A DNA stretch of 64,000 nt from Pseudomonas hunanensis (GTDB lineage: Bacteria; Pseudomonadota; Gammaproteobacteria; Pseudomonadales; Pseudomonadaceae): positions 1 through 64,000 of the forward strand of contig NZ_QJRC01000066.1 of the NCBI RefSeq assembly GCF_013393325.1, written 5' to 3'. The position numbers and the translations under genes were made by a program. The notes below the pieces were generated by a model, which saw nothing but the letters and a program-made list of their open reading frames with translations, ran no database searches and was not told the origin of the DNA. How positions within the stretch are numbered: the first letter of the stretch is position 1; every line of letters begins with the position of its first letter. Shown here piece by piece: positions 19,225 through 28,800 of this stretch.

Positions 19225-19240
19225 TGGCAAGTTCCCTGCA
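19225..19240 (+). promoter_or_regulatory. Sigma-54-type promoter candidate for phaC1
   Basis: TGGCAAGTTCCCTGCA has the -24 GG (19226-19227) and -12 GC (19238-19239) separated by exactly ten bases, matching the RpoN consensus TGGCAc-N5-ttGCa at most positions. It lies about 136 bases before the phaC1 ATG in an otherwise gene-free 268-base gap. PhaD-dependent activation is also known for this promoter region in P. putida; I cannot place a PhaD site. Confidence 0.55.
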
Positions 19241-19375
19241 TCACTTTGCAGGTCGTCAGAACCCCCGCAGCACCGCTGTTCCTTATCACTGGTCACCCGA
19301 GTAGCAGTACCGGGCTCAGCGCTGTGCACCCGCCACGGCAACCGGTACTCGTCTCAGGACAACGGAGCGTCGTAG

Positions 19376-21055
19376 ATGAGTAACAAGAACAACGATGAGC
19401 TGCAGCGGCAGGCCTCGGAAAACACCCTGGGGCTGAACCCGGTCATCGGCATTCGCCGCAAGGACCTGTTGAGCTCGGCACGCACTGTGCTGCGCCAGGC
19501 CGTGCGCCAACCGCTGCACAGCGCCAAGCATGTGGCCCACTTTGGCCTGGAACTGAAGAACGTGTTGCTGGGCAAGTCCAACCTGGCCCCGGAAGGCGAC
19601 GACCGTCGCTTCAACGACCCGGCCTGGAGCAACAACCCACTGTACCGCCGCTACCTGCAAACCTACCTGGCCTGGCGCAATGAACTACAGGACTGGATCG
19701 GCAGCAGCGACCTGTCACCCCAGGACATCAGCCGCGGCCAGTTCGTCATCAACCTGATGACCGAGGCCATGGCGCCGACCAATACCCTGTCCAACCCGGC
19801 CGCGGTCAAACGTTTCTTCGAAACAGGCGGCAAGAGCCTGCTCGATGGCCTGTCAAACCTGGCCAAGGACATGGTCAACAATGGCGGCATGCCCAGCCAG
19901 GTGAACATGGATGCCTTCGAAGTGGGCAAGAACCTGGGTACCAGCGAAGGCGCGGTGGTGTACCGCAACGATGTGCTGGAACTGATCCAGTACAGCCCCA
20001 TCACCGAGCAGGTACACGCTCGCCCGCTGCTGGTGGTACCGCCGCAGATCAACAAGTTCTACGTGTTCGACCTGAGCCCGGAAAAAAGCCTGGCACGCTT
20101 CTGCCTGCGCTCGCAGCAGCAGACCTTCATCATCAGCTGGCGCAACCCGACCAAGGCCCAGCGCGAGTGGGGCCTGTCCACCTACATCGATGCGCTCAAA
20201 GAAGCAGTCGACGCGGTGCTGGCGATTACCGGCAGCAAGGACCTGAACATGCTCGGTGCCTGCTCTGGCGGCATCACCTGCACCGCACTGGTGGGTCACT
20301 ATGCCGCCATTGGCGAAAACAAGGTCAACGCCCTGACCCTGCTGGTCAGCGTGCTCGACACCACCATGGACAACCAGGTTGCATTGTTCGTCGACGAGCA
20401 GACCCTGGAGGCCGCCAAGCGCCACTCCTACCAGGCAGGCGTGCTGGAAGGCAGCGAAATGGCCAAGGTGTTCGCCTGGATGCGCCCCAATGACTTGATC
20501 TGGAACTACTGGGTCAACAACTACCTGCTCGGCAATGAACCGCCGGTGTTCGACATCCTGTTCTGGAACAACGACACCACGCGCCTGCCGGCCGCCTTCC
20601 ACGGCGACCTGATCGAAATGTTCAAGAGCAACCCGCTGACGCGCCCCGAAGCCCTGGAAGTGTGCGGCACCGCAATCGACCTGAAGCAGGTCAAATGCGA
20701 CATCTACAGCCTTGCCGGCACCAACGACCACATCACCCCCTGGCAGTCGTGCTACCGCTCGGCACACCTGTTTGGCGGCAAGATCGAGTTCGTGCTGTCC
20801 AACAGCGGGCATATCCAGAGCATCCTCAACCCGCCGGGCAACCCCAAGGCACGCTTCATGACCGGTGCCGACCGCCCAGGCGACCCAGTGGCCTGGCAGG
20901 AAAACGCCACCAAGCATGCCGACTCCTGGTGGTTGCACTGGCAAAGTTGGCTGGGCGAGCGTGCCGGCGCGCTGAAAAAGGCGCCCACCCGCCTGGGCAA
21001 CCGTGCCTACGCTGCCGGCGAGGCCTCCCCAGGCACGTACGTTCACGAACGTTGA
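19376..21055 (+). CDS. phaC1: Class II poly(3-hydroxyalkanoate) polymerase PhaC1
   Basis: PhaC1 polymerises medium-chain 3-hydroxyacyl-CoA into PHA at the granule surface. The 559-residue length is that of P. putida PhaC1. The lipase-like box GACSGG puts the nucleophile at Cys296; Asp451 (TNDHIT) and His479 (SGHIQS) complete the triad. GGAG precedes the ATG. It is the first gene of phaC1-phaZ-phaC2-phaD, with a hairpin before phaZ. Confidence 0.98.
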   Translation: MSNKNNDELQRQASENTLGLNPVIGIRRKDLLSSARTVLRQAVRQPLHSAKHVAHFGLELKNVLLGKSNLAPEGDDRRFNDPAWSNNPLYRRYLQTYLAWRNELQDWIGSSDLSPQDISRGQFVINLMTEAMAPTNTLSNPAAVKRFFETGGKSLLDGLSNLAKDMVNNGGMPSQVNMDAFEVGKNLGTSEGAVVYRNDVLELIQYSPITEQVHARPLLVVPPQINKFYVFDLSPEKSLARFCLRSQQQTFIISWRNPTKAQREWGLSTYIDALKEAVDAVLAITGSKDLNMLGACSGGITCTALVGHYAAIGENKVNALTLLVSVLDTTMDNQVALFVDEQTLEAAKRHSYQAGVLEGSEMAKVFAWMRPNDLIWNYWVNNYLLGNEPPVFDILFWNNDTTRLPAAFHGDLIEMFKSNPLTRPEALEVCGTAIDLKQVKCDIYSLAGTNDHITPWQSCYRSAHLFGGKIEFVLSNSGHIQSILNPPGNPKARFMTGADRPGDPVAWQENATKHADSWWLHWQSWLGERAGALKKAPTRLGNRAYAAGEASPGTYVHER

Positions 21056-21064
21056 GTAGCAGCG

Positions 21065-21094
21065 CCGTGGCCACCTGCGGGGCGCCACGGTGTT
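21065..21094 (+). terminator. Hairpin between phaC1 and phaZ
   Basis: ccgtggc (21065-21071) pairs with gccacgg (21084-21090), followed by tgttt. It is a moderate hairpin that could attenuate read-through from phaC1 into phaZ. Confidence 0.5.
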
Positions 21095-21117
21095 TACTTC
21101 ACCCAAGAGTCACGCGC

Positions 21118-21969
21118 ATGCCGCAACCCTACATTTTCAGGACCGTCGAGCTGGACGACCAGTCCATCCGCACCGCCGTCCGCCCGGGCAAGCCGCACCT
21201 GACGCCGTTGCTGATCTTCAACGGCATCGGCGCCAACCTGGAGCTGGTGTTTCCGTTCATCGAAGCATTGGACCCGGACCTGGAAGTCATCGCTTTCGAC
21301 GTGCCCGGTGTCGGTGGCTCGTCCACCCCACGCCACCCGTATCGCTTCCCTGGGCTGGCCAAGCTGACGGCACGGATGCTCGACTACCTCGACTACGGCC
21401 AGGTCAACGTCATCGGCGTGTCCTGGGGCGGCGCCCTGGCCCAGCAGTTCGCGCACGACTACCCCGAGCGCTGCAAGAAGCTGGTGCTGGCCGCCACCGC
21501 TGCTGGCGCGGTCATGGTGCCAGGCAAGCCCAAGGTGCTGTGGATGATGGCCAGCCCCCGCCGCTACGTGCAGCCGTCGCATGTCATACGCATTGCGCCG
21601 ATGATCTATGGCGGCGGCTTCCGGCGCGACCCGGACCTGGCCATGCACCATGCCGCCAAGGTGCGCTCTGGCGGCAAGCTGGGTTACTACTGGCAGCTGT
21701 TCGCCGGGCTTGGCTGGACCAGCATCCACTGGCTGCACAAGATCCAGCAGCCCACCCTGGTATTGGCCGGCGACGACGACCCGCTGATCCCGCTGATCAA
21801 CATGCGCCTGCTGGCCTGGCGGATTCCCAATGCCCAGCTACACATTATCGACGACGGCCATTTGTTCCTGATCACCCGGGCCGAGGCCGTCGCCCCCATC
21901 ATCATGAAGTTTCTGCAGCAAGAACGTCAGCGCGCAGTCATGCACCCTCGCCCGGCTTCGGGCGTGTAG
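21118..21969 (+). CDS. phaZ: Intracellular mcl-PHA depolymerase PhaZ
   Basis: PhaZ hydrolyses stored PHA to 3-hydroxy acids, allowing polymer turnover. The ATG at 21118 gives MPQPYIFRTVELD and 283 residues, the known P. putida length; longer upstream frames overlap phaC1 out of frame. The alpha/beta-hydrolase triad is visible: Ser102 in GVSWGG, Asp near 221 in GDDDPLIP and His near 248 in DDGHLF. Confidence 0.97.
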   Translation: MPQPYIFRTVELDDQSIRTAVRPGKPHLTPLLIFNGIGANLELVFPFIEALDPDLEVIAFDVPGVGGSSTPRHPYRFPGLAKLTARMLDYLDYGQVNVIGVSWGGALAQQFAHDYPERCKKLVLAATAAGAVMVPGKPKVLWMMASPRRYVQPSHVIRIAPMIYGGGFRRDPDLAMHHAAKVRSGGKLGYYWQLFAGLGWTSIHWLHKIQQPTLVLAGDDDPLIPLINMRLLAWRIPNAQLHIIDDGHLFLITRAEAVAPIIMKFLQQERQRAVMHPRPASGV

Positions 21970-21990
21970 GCGCGGGCTTGCCCGCGAGGC
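21965..21990. repeat. Degenerate REP-like hairpin before phaC2
   Basis: cgcggg ctt g cccgcg (21971-21986) matches the core hairpin of the REP units at 24355 and 24413 but lacks the tcccacagg half. It occupies most of the 52-base gap between phaZ and phaC2. Confidence 0.45.
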
Positions 21991-22021
21991 GGCGCCATGG
22001 CCAGAACGAGGGAGTGTTGCC

Positions 22022-23704
22022 ATGAAAGACAAACCGGGCAAAGGATCGACAACGCTCCCCGCCACCCGCATGAACGTGCAGAACGCCATCCTCGGCCTGC
22101 GCGGCCGCGACCTGCTGTCCACGTTGCGCAACGTCGGCCGCCACGGCCTGCGCCACCCGCTGCATACCGCGCACCATCTACTGGCGCTTGGCGGGCAACT
22201 GGGGCGGGTGATGCTGGGGGACACGCCCTACCAGCCAAACCCACGTGACGCGCGCTTCAGTGACCCGACCTGGAGCCAGAACCCGTTCTACCGCCGTGGC
22301 CTGCAGGCCTATCTGGCCTGGCAGAAACAGACGCGCCAGTGGATCGATGAAAGCCACTTGAACGACGATGATCGAGCACGCGCCCATTTCCTGTTCAACC
22401 TGATCAACGATGCGCTGGCCCCCAGCAACTCACTGCTCAACCCGCTGGCAATCAAGGAGCTGCTCAACACCGGCGGTCAGAGCCTGGTGCGTGGCGTAGC
22501 CCACCTGCTTGAAGACTTGCGCCACAACGATGGCCTGCCGCGCCAGGTGGACGAGCGTGCGTTCGAGGTGGGCGGCAATCTCGCCGCGACGCCTGGCGCC
22601 GTGGTTTTTCGCAATGAGCTTTTGGAGCTGATCCAGTACAAGCCGCTGAGCGAGACGCAGCACGCCCGCCCTCTGTTGGTGGTGCCGCCACAGATCAACA
22701 AGTTCTACATCTTCGACCTCAGCTCGACCAACAGCTTCGTCCAGTACATGCTCAAGAACGGCTTGCAGGTGTTCATGGTCAGCTGGCGCAACCCCGACCC
22801 ACGCCACCGCGAATGGGGCCTTTCCAGTTACGTGCAGGCCCTGGGAGAAGCACTGAATGCCTGCCGCAGCATCAGCGGCAACCGTGACCCCAACCTGATG
22901 GGCGCCTGTGCCGGTGGCCTGACCATGGCTGCGCTGCAGGGCCACCTGCAAGCCAAGAATCAGTTGCGTCGCGTGCGCAGCGCCACCTACCTGGTCAGCT
23001 TGCTGGACAGCAAGTTCGAAAGCCCAGCCAGCCTGTTCGCCGATGAGCAGACCATCGAAGCCGCCAAACGCCGCTCCTATCAGCGCGGCGTGCTGGACGG
23101 TGGCGAGGTGGCACGGATCTTTGCCTGGATGCGGCCCAACGACTTGATCTGGAACTACTGGGTCAACAACTACCTGCTCGGCAAGACACCGCCGGCTTTC
23201 GATATCCTGTACTGGAACGCCGACAGCACGCGCCTGCCCGCCGCGCTGCATGGCGACCTGCTGGAGTTCTTCAAGCTCAACCCCTTGACCTACCCGGCCG
23301 GGCTGGAAGTGTGCGGCACGCCCATCGACCTGCAGCAGGTCAACCTGGACAGCTTTACCGTGGCCGGCAGCAACGACCACATCACCCCATGGGACGCGGT
23401 GTACCGCTCGGCCTTGCTGCTGGGTGGCGAGCGGCGCTTCGTGCTGGCCAACAGCGGGCATATCCAGAGCATCATCAACCCGCCCGGCAACCCCAAGGCT
23501 TACTACCTGGCCAACCCCAGGCTGAGCAGCGACCCCCGCGCCTGGTTCCACGACGCCAAACGCAGCGAAGGCAGCTGGTGGCCGTTGTGGCTGGAATGGA
23601 TCACTGCACGCTCCGGCCCGCTCAAGGCGCCGCGCAGCGAGCTGGGCAATACCACTTACCCACCGCTAGGCCCCGCGCCAGGCACCTATGTGCTGACCCG
23701 ATGA
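22022..23704 (+). CDS. phaC2: Class II poly(3-hydroxyalkanoate) polymerase PhaC2
   Basis: This is the second mcl-PHA synthase, 560 residues and clearly paralogous to PhaC1 along its whole length. The nucleophile is Cys296, here in GACAGG instead of GACSGG; AGSNDHITPW and NSGHIQSI carry the Asp and His. A GAGGGAG site precedes the ATG. phaD starts 14 bases after its stop, so both are probably on one transcript. Confidence 0.97.
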   Translation: MKDKPGKGSTTLPATRMNVQNAILGLRGRDLLSTLRNVGRHGLRHPLHTAHHLLALGGQLGRVMLGDTPYQPNPRDARFSDPTWSQNPFYRRGLQAYLAWQKQTRQWIDESHLNDDDRARAHFLFNLINDALAPSNSLLNPLAIKELLNTGGQSLVRGVAHLLEDLRHNDGLPRQVDERAFEVGGNLAATPGAVVFRNELLELIQYKPLSETQHARPLLVVPPQINKFYIFDLSSTNSFVQYMLKNGLQVFMVSWRNPDPRHREWGLSSYVQALGEALNACRSISGNRDPNLMGACAGGLTMAALQGHLQAKNQLRRVRSATYLVSLLDSKFESPASLFADEQTIEAAKRRSYQRGVLDGGEVARIFAWMRPNDLIWNYWVNNYLLGKTPPAFDILYWNADSTRLPAALHGDLLEFFKLNPLTYPAGLEVCGTPIDLQQVNLDSFTVAGSNDHITPWDAVYRSALLLGGERRFVLANSGHIQSIINPPGNPKAYYLANPRLSSDPRAWFHDAKRSEGSWWPLWLEWITARSGPLKAPRSELGNTTYPPLGPAPGTYVLTR

Positions 23705-23717
23705 GCATGCTGACTGG

Positions 23718-24332
23718 ATGAAAACCCGCGACCGTATCCTGGAATGCGCCCTGCAGCTGTTCAACCAGCAGGGCGAACCCAACGTCTCCACCCTGGAAAT
23801 TGCCAACGAAATGGGCATCAGCCCAGGCAACCTGTATTACCACTTCCATGGCAAGGAACCCTTGGTATTGGGCCTTTTCGAGCGTTTCGAGGAAGCGCTG
23901 ATGCCCTTGCTCGACCCTCCCCTGGATGTGCGCCTGGATGCCGAGGACTATTGGCTGTTCCTGCACTTGATCGTCGAGCGCATGTCACAGTACCGCTTCC
24001 TGTTCCAGGACCTGTCCAACCTGACCGGGCGCCTGCCCAAGCTGGCCCGTGGCATGCGCGGCCTGATCAATGCGCTCAAACGCACACTCGCGGCGCTGTT
24101 GGCCAGCCTCAAGGGCCAGGGGCTGGTAGAGAGTGAGACCCAGGCGCTGGGGCAACTGGTGGAGCAGATCACATTGACGCTGATGTTTTCGCTGGATTAC
24201 CAGCGGGTGCTGGGGCGCGAGGGGGATGTGGGGATCGTGGTGTACCAGGTGATGATGCTGGTGGCGCCGCATCTGCAGGCGCAGGCACGGGCGGCGGCAG
24301 AGCAATTGGCGGTGCGCTATCTGGAAGGATAA
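23718..24332 (+). CDS. phaD: TetR-family PHA regulator PhaD
   Basis: This 204-residue TetR-type protein has an N-terminal helix-turn-helix (STLEIANEMGISPGNLYYHF, about residues 24-43) and a ligand-binding helical C-terminal domain. In P. putida PhaD activates the phaC1 and phaI promoters, with a CoA intermediate proposed as effector. It ends convergently with phaF, across a REP pair. Confidence 0.96.
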   Translation: MKTRDRILECALQLFNQQGEPNVSTLEIANEMGISPGNLYYHFHGKEPLVLGLFERFEEALMPLLDPPLDVRLDAEDYWLFLHLIVERMSQYRFLFQDLSNLTGRLPKLARGMRGLINALKRTLAALLASLKGQGLVESETQALGQLVEQITLTLMFSLDYQRVLGREGDVGIVVYQVMMLVAPHLQAQARAAAEQLAVRYLEG

Positions 24333-24354
24333 ACCTGCTGTTTCGGCGCAGAGG

Positions 24355-24439
24355 CCTTCGCGGGCATGCCCGCCCCCACAGGGCCTGCGCTGACCTGCTG
24401 ATCGGCACTGTACCTGTGGGAGCGGGCAAGCCCGCGAAG
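24355..24439. repeat. Inverted REP pair between phaD and phaF
   Basis: Two P. putida-type REP units face each other: 24355-24382 (ccttcgcgggcatgcccgcc...) and 24413-24439 (cctgtgggagcgggcaagcc...). They fill the convergent phaD-phaF gap and may serve as a bidirectional transcript end. Confidence 0.85.
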
Positions 24440-24453
24440 AAGGCGACGCAGTA

Positions 24454-25230
24454 TCAGATCAGGGTACCGGTGCCAGTCGGAGCCGACGGCGTGCTGCTTG
24501 CCGGGGCGGCGGCAGGTGCCGGTGCTGCGGTCGCGGCCGGTGCGGCGCTGGCCGCTGGAGCTACAGGCTTCGCGGCTGCCGGTTTGGCCGGTGCCTTCTT
24601 CACTGCGGGTTTCTTCGCTGCCGCTGGTTTGGCTGCTGCCGGTTTCGCCGCAGGCTTGGCTGCCACGGGTTTGGCTGCTGGCTTGGCCGCAGGTTTGGCC
24701 GCCGCAGTTTTAGCTGCAGGTTTTGCCGCCGCAGGCTTGGCCGCTGCGGCCTTGGCCAATGGCTTGGTTGCTGCCTTGCTCGCAGCCGGTTTGGCCGCGG
24801 CAGTGCGCGACGATATCGGCGTAACCGAAGCACCGGTCAGTTTCTCGATCTGCTTGGTCAGGCTATCCACCTGCTGATGCAGGGCCTTGATCTCGTTGCG
24901 GCTCGGCACGCCCAGGCGTGAGATGGCGCTGTTCAGACGCTTGTCGAAAGCCTCTTCGAGCTCGCTCCACTTGCCCAGCGCACGGTCCTTCACACCAGAC
25001 ACACGCGAAGTGGTCGATGATTTGGCGGATTCGGCTACTTCTTCAGCCGTCTTCTTCGCCTGCTTCTCGGCCTTCTCGCCATCTTTCACCAGCGTGTCGA
25101 ACAGCTTCGGGCCGTCCTGGTCGATCTTCGAATAGATACCCAGCCCCGCCAGCCAGATCTTGCGGGAGTATTTCTCGATCCCGCCGACCCAGGAGCTGCC
25201 TTCTTTTTCGGTGTTCTTCTTGCCAGCCAT
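24454..25230 (-). CDS. phaF: Histone-like phasin PhaF
   Basis: PhaF coats PHA granules, binds DNA non-specifically and helps segregate granules at division. The ATG at 25230 with AGGAGAG upstream gives 258 residues. An N-terminal phasin domain (RKIWLAG near 24, coiled region 50-125) is followed by a C-terminal histone H1-like tail from about 145 made of AAKPA/AAAKPA repeats, then a Pro/Ala tail. The phasin part is paralogous to PhaI directly upstream; 10 bases separate the two genes. Confidence 0.96.
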   Translation of the reverse strand: MAGKKNTEKEGSSWVGGIEKYSRKIWLAGLGIYSKIDQDGPKLFDTLVKDGEKAEKQAKKTAEEVAESAKSSTTSRVSGVKDRALGKWSELEEAFDKRLNSAISRLGVPSRNEIKALHQQVDSLTKQIEKLTGASVTPISSRTAAAKPAASKAATKPLAKAAAAKPAAAKPAAKTAAAKPAAKPAAKPVAAKPAAKPAAAKPAAAKKPAVKKAPAKPAAAKPVAPAASAAPAATAAPAPAAAPASSTPSAPTGTGTLI

Positions 25231-25240
25231 CCTGCTCTCC

Positions 25241-25660
25241 TTATGGTTTGTGCGCGACGCGTTCAAGCAGTTCGTGCAGCTGTTCAAGCTTGATCGACAA
25301 CGCCTCAACGTCATGTTTAGACGGAATGCCGAGGCGATTCAAGGCGCGCCCTACCCGTGCGTCGAAAGCTTTTTCGATCTTGTCGAGTTGAATCTCTACC
25401 TTGCCGCGTACGCGGCTGACTTCTTCAGCGGCTTCATCGATCTGGTTGTTGGCAGCATCGAGCTCTTTGTCGATACGTTTCTTGCCACGCTTCTCGACGC
25501 CTTCGCCGGCCTTGACCAGCTCCTGGAAATAATCGGAGCCTTCCTGGCCCACGCGCGCATAAGCGCCGATGCCAGCCAGCCAGATCTTGCGCGCGTAGCC
25601 GCGCACTTCGCCCAGCGTACCCAGGGCGTCGTCCTTTTTCTTCACAGTCACTTTGGCCAT
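25241..25660 (-). CDS. phaI: Phasin PhaI
   Basis: PhaI is a granule-associated phasin of 139 residues starting MAKVTVKKKDDALG; the ATG at 25660 is chosen because the upstream extension is promoter sequence. It shares RKIWLAG and the amphipathic helix with the PhaF N-terminus but has no basic repeat tail. phaI is first of the phaI-phaF operon; its promoter lies in the 177-base divergent gap before the next gene. Confidence 0.96.
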   Translation of the reverse strand: MAKVTVKKKDDALGTLGEVRGYARKIWLAGIGAYARVGQEGSDYFQELVKAGEGVEKRGKKRIDKELDAANNQIDEAAEEVSRVRGKVEIQLDKIEKAFDARVGRALNRLGIPSKHDVEALSIKLEQLHELLERVAHKP

Positions 25661-25837
25661 GCTCTGTACCTCATGCTCATGAGTGGAGGAGGAACCGCCC
25701 ATGGAGGCTGGGCTTGAGCATAAGGTAGAGGCTGTAATTAGAATCTTCACCCTAAGATCGCCACGCTGACTTATCTACCGCCACTGCTTCAGGTTGGCGT
25801 TTCAGCATTCGGCTCCCTTTGACCGGAGCCACAAACC
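25661..25837. promoter_or_regulatory. Divergent phaI / large-ORF promoter region
   Basis: This is a 177-base gap between divergent starts. It includes an AT-rich stretch (ggctgtaattagaatcttca, 25729-25748) that could hold the phaI -10 region. CGGAG precedes the ATG at 25838. PhaD is known to act on PphaI in P. putida, but I cannot assign its operator by eye. Confidence 0.45.
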
Positions 25838-28800
25838 ATGCCCCAATCACTGCCCCTGGCATACCTATCATTCAAGCAACAGGTAGCGCAGCAGTTCGCC
25901 AACCGCCCCAGCCTGCGCGAAGTCGTAGCCAGCGCAGGTTACGACGCACTCGTGGCACGCTACCCATGGACCCGCGAAAACCACCCAGAGCTGCGCTCCA
26001 TAGCGGGCTTCAGCATCCTGCATAGCCTGGATGAAGAGCTACCTGCACAGCCAAGCAACTTGGTGGACACACTGCTCGAACATTTGCTCAGCGGCCAGCC
26101 CATGGCGCTCGAGCCCACGGATCAGCTCAGCCTGAACCCACCAACCGTCTTTCGCCCCCAGCATGTCGCGCCGGCCATCGATATTCGCATGGCCGACCTG
26201 AACACTGACTACGACGATGTGCTGGCAACCCTTTGCGAGACATTTCAGCAGGCACAGATCAGTTACTGGAACGGCCGCGACGGTGACTCGGACGTAACCC
26301 GCCTTCAGTGGATGCAACAGGTACTCAAGGCCGCACTGCTCGCCACGCTTGAGCACCAAGGCCTGGACAGTGATCAGAAGGCCTTGCTGTACACCCTGCT
26401 CGCTCGATCCCATACAACGGTAGACGTACAGGCTTTGCAGGTTTCGCTCGGCAACCCAGGCAACGTGGCCCATGAGGTGTTGCCGGACCTGCTCATCACG
26501 GGCAAAAAAGATGCACGCGATCTGGTTCTGTGGTGCAGCCCCTCCGGTACCGTGCGCGGTTTCAACGGGCTCAGCGCGTTCGCCGCCGCCCTGCGCGACG
26601 AGCTTTCCGAGCACCATGCGTTCGATACGATGACCTGGGCCTGCGCGGCATTGACCGAAGACCCGTTCGCCTATCAGGCCCGGCAATTGCTCAACGGCCT
26701 GCTGCAAAAGATTGACCGGGTGCAGCTTGGCACTATCGAACAGGTTGTTGATCTGGAGCGCGTATTCAGCAAGCTGAGCGACCCCTCATCGATATTCCCG
26801 GCGAGCTTTCGTATCGAACGGTCGGCACCCTCGATCACGCTGCCTGACTGGCTTGAAAAAGCCACGGCAACTGACCGCTTCCAATACCACATGGCACTGC
26901 TGGAGCTAACGGCAGGGCACATGCTGGCACGCGGTGAAACCTCCCTGGACGGGATCGAAGACTTGCAGCACTACACGGCTCGCCGCCTGCGCGAGCAAAT
27001 GCGTCATGACTACCCGAACCAGCCGCTTTGCGACCCTGACCAGGTGCAGATCACGATTTCACAAGTCGTGCAGGTGTCCTCCATGGGGCCCGCGAAGCTT
27101 GAGTACCTGAAAACCATCAGCCTGACCGAGCTGGCCATCTCACGTTTGCCATTGGGTAGCGACCAGGTGGCTTCGGCGGTTCAACTGGCCGGGCAACAGC
27201 CGCCCGGCAGTTGGATGGACCTTGATTATGTCGATGCACTGATCACTGCCGTGGATGTCGGAGGCCAGTACCCGAAGTATGTCCACGACCAGTTGCAGAC
27301 GGGTTCTGAGAACGACGAACGTCGCCAGCGCTTTGCTGAAGAATGGCGTGTTGCGCTACTGCTTAGCGCGCTACAGGCCAAGATCACGGGGCAGTTGAAC
27401 GAGCGCACCTGGCAGGCCGTTGCGGATTTTTGCCGCCGTGAAGCCCATGCCAGTACATCGCTGAAGATGGGGCCACTGTCATTGTGCAGCGTGCCGGGTG
27501 GCCCAAAGACCAACCTGGTGCATGGCATGTTCGTCATCGAAGTACCCGCAACTGGGGCCTGGATACTCTACCGGCCCTTGCTTGCCAGGCAGGCCATCAG
27601 GCAGTTCGACAGCCGCAGCCAATTGATGACGAGCATTCGGACCGAACACACCCTGCAGCAAGAAGTCCTTGACTGGCTGGATGACGATGCCCGCCCCATT
27701 TATGCCAATGATGGTTTCACCCACCCACACTTGCATGCTGGTCTCGCTGAACTGGCCCACCTGTTGGGACCTGGCCCTGGGCTGGCCGCTGATGCCCTCG
27801 AGCGCTTGCGAGCACCTGCCACATTGGCTTTCACGCCATGGTCAGGCGATGTGGACAGTTCGATGTACCAGGCCAGGGCGAGCGTTCTCCTGCTACTGGC
27901 CTCACGGCAGAGCCTCTCCAATGCCCAGCAACGCTGGGCTTTGGTCGTGCGGCTCGCATGGCTGGCGTTCAACACGGTCACGCCACTGCTGCGTGGGCCG
28001 GCAGGTCTGCTGGCCTGGTTGGTGGAAGCCCTGCTCGCCATCAAGGATGACCTGACAGCCTTGACCCAGGGTAGCGACGAAGAAAAGTTGCTCGCCGGTG
28101 CCGACATCCTGCTGAACCTGGCCATGCTGCTGGCCCACGGGCCCGGTACTGCCGAGCACGAAGCTGAACTGCCGCTTCAGCCCGAACCGCGCCGTGCTCG
28201 CAGCGCAAATGCACAGCAGCCGTCCGAACAGGAAACCTGGCAAGCTCCTGCCGAGCAGTCCCGGCCCGCACCAATCCACATCAGCCAATGGGGCCACGAC
28301 CAACGGCTCGGCAACCTGCCCCGCGAAGCCCGTGCGGCGCTCGCCACCTTACGCGCCAAGATCAGCCTTAACGAGCAGACTGCGCTGGCCAGCGGCCGTC
28401 TGCGGGGCCTGTACAAGGTTGACGACCGCTACTACGTGAAATTGCAGGATGTCGCCTACGAGGTCGAAGAAAGTTGGAGCGGCGTACGCATCATCGGACC
28501 GCAGGTCAGTCACAGCGAATGGTCGCAGTCATGGGGTGCAGCCCCTGACGGCTACTACATTGTCGGCCGCGAACGCAGCCGCGGCCCTTGGCTGACGCGC
28601 TGGAACGGTGAATGGATGCTCGACTTGCACCTGTCGGGCGGTATGCCGAGAACAGCCAAGGCACTGATCGACGAAAAAAAACAAGCGCTGAAGAAAATGC
28701 AGGAAGACCGAGCGGCGAATGACAAAAAGCTCACCAACACAGAAATATTCCTCGACGGCTATCTGCAACGGGTAAAGCCATATGACGAGGCATACCTGGC

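Noticed and set aside
19157..19375. 72-residue frame upstream of phaC1
   Set aside because: It covers the terminator hairpin and the sigma-54-like promoter; no ribosome site or homology pattern.
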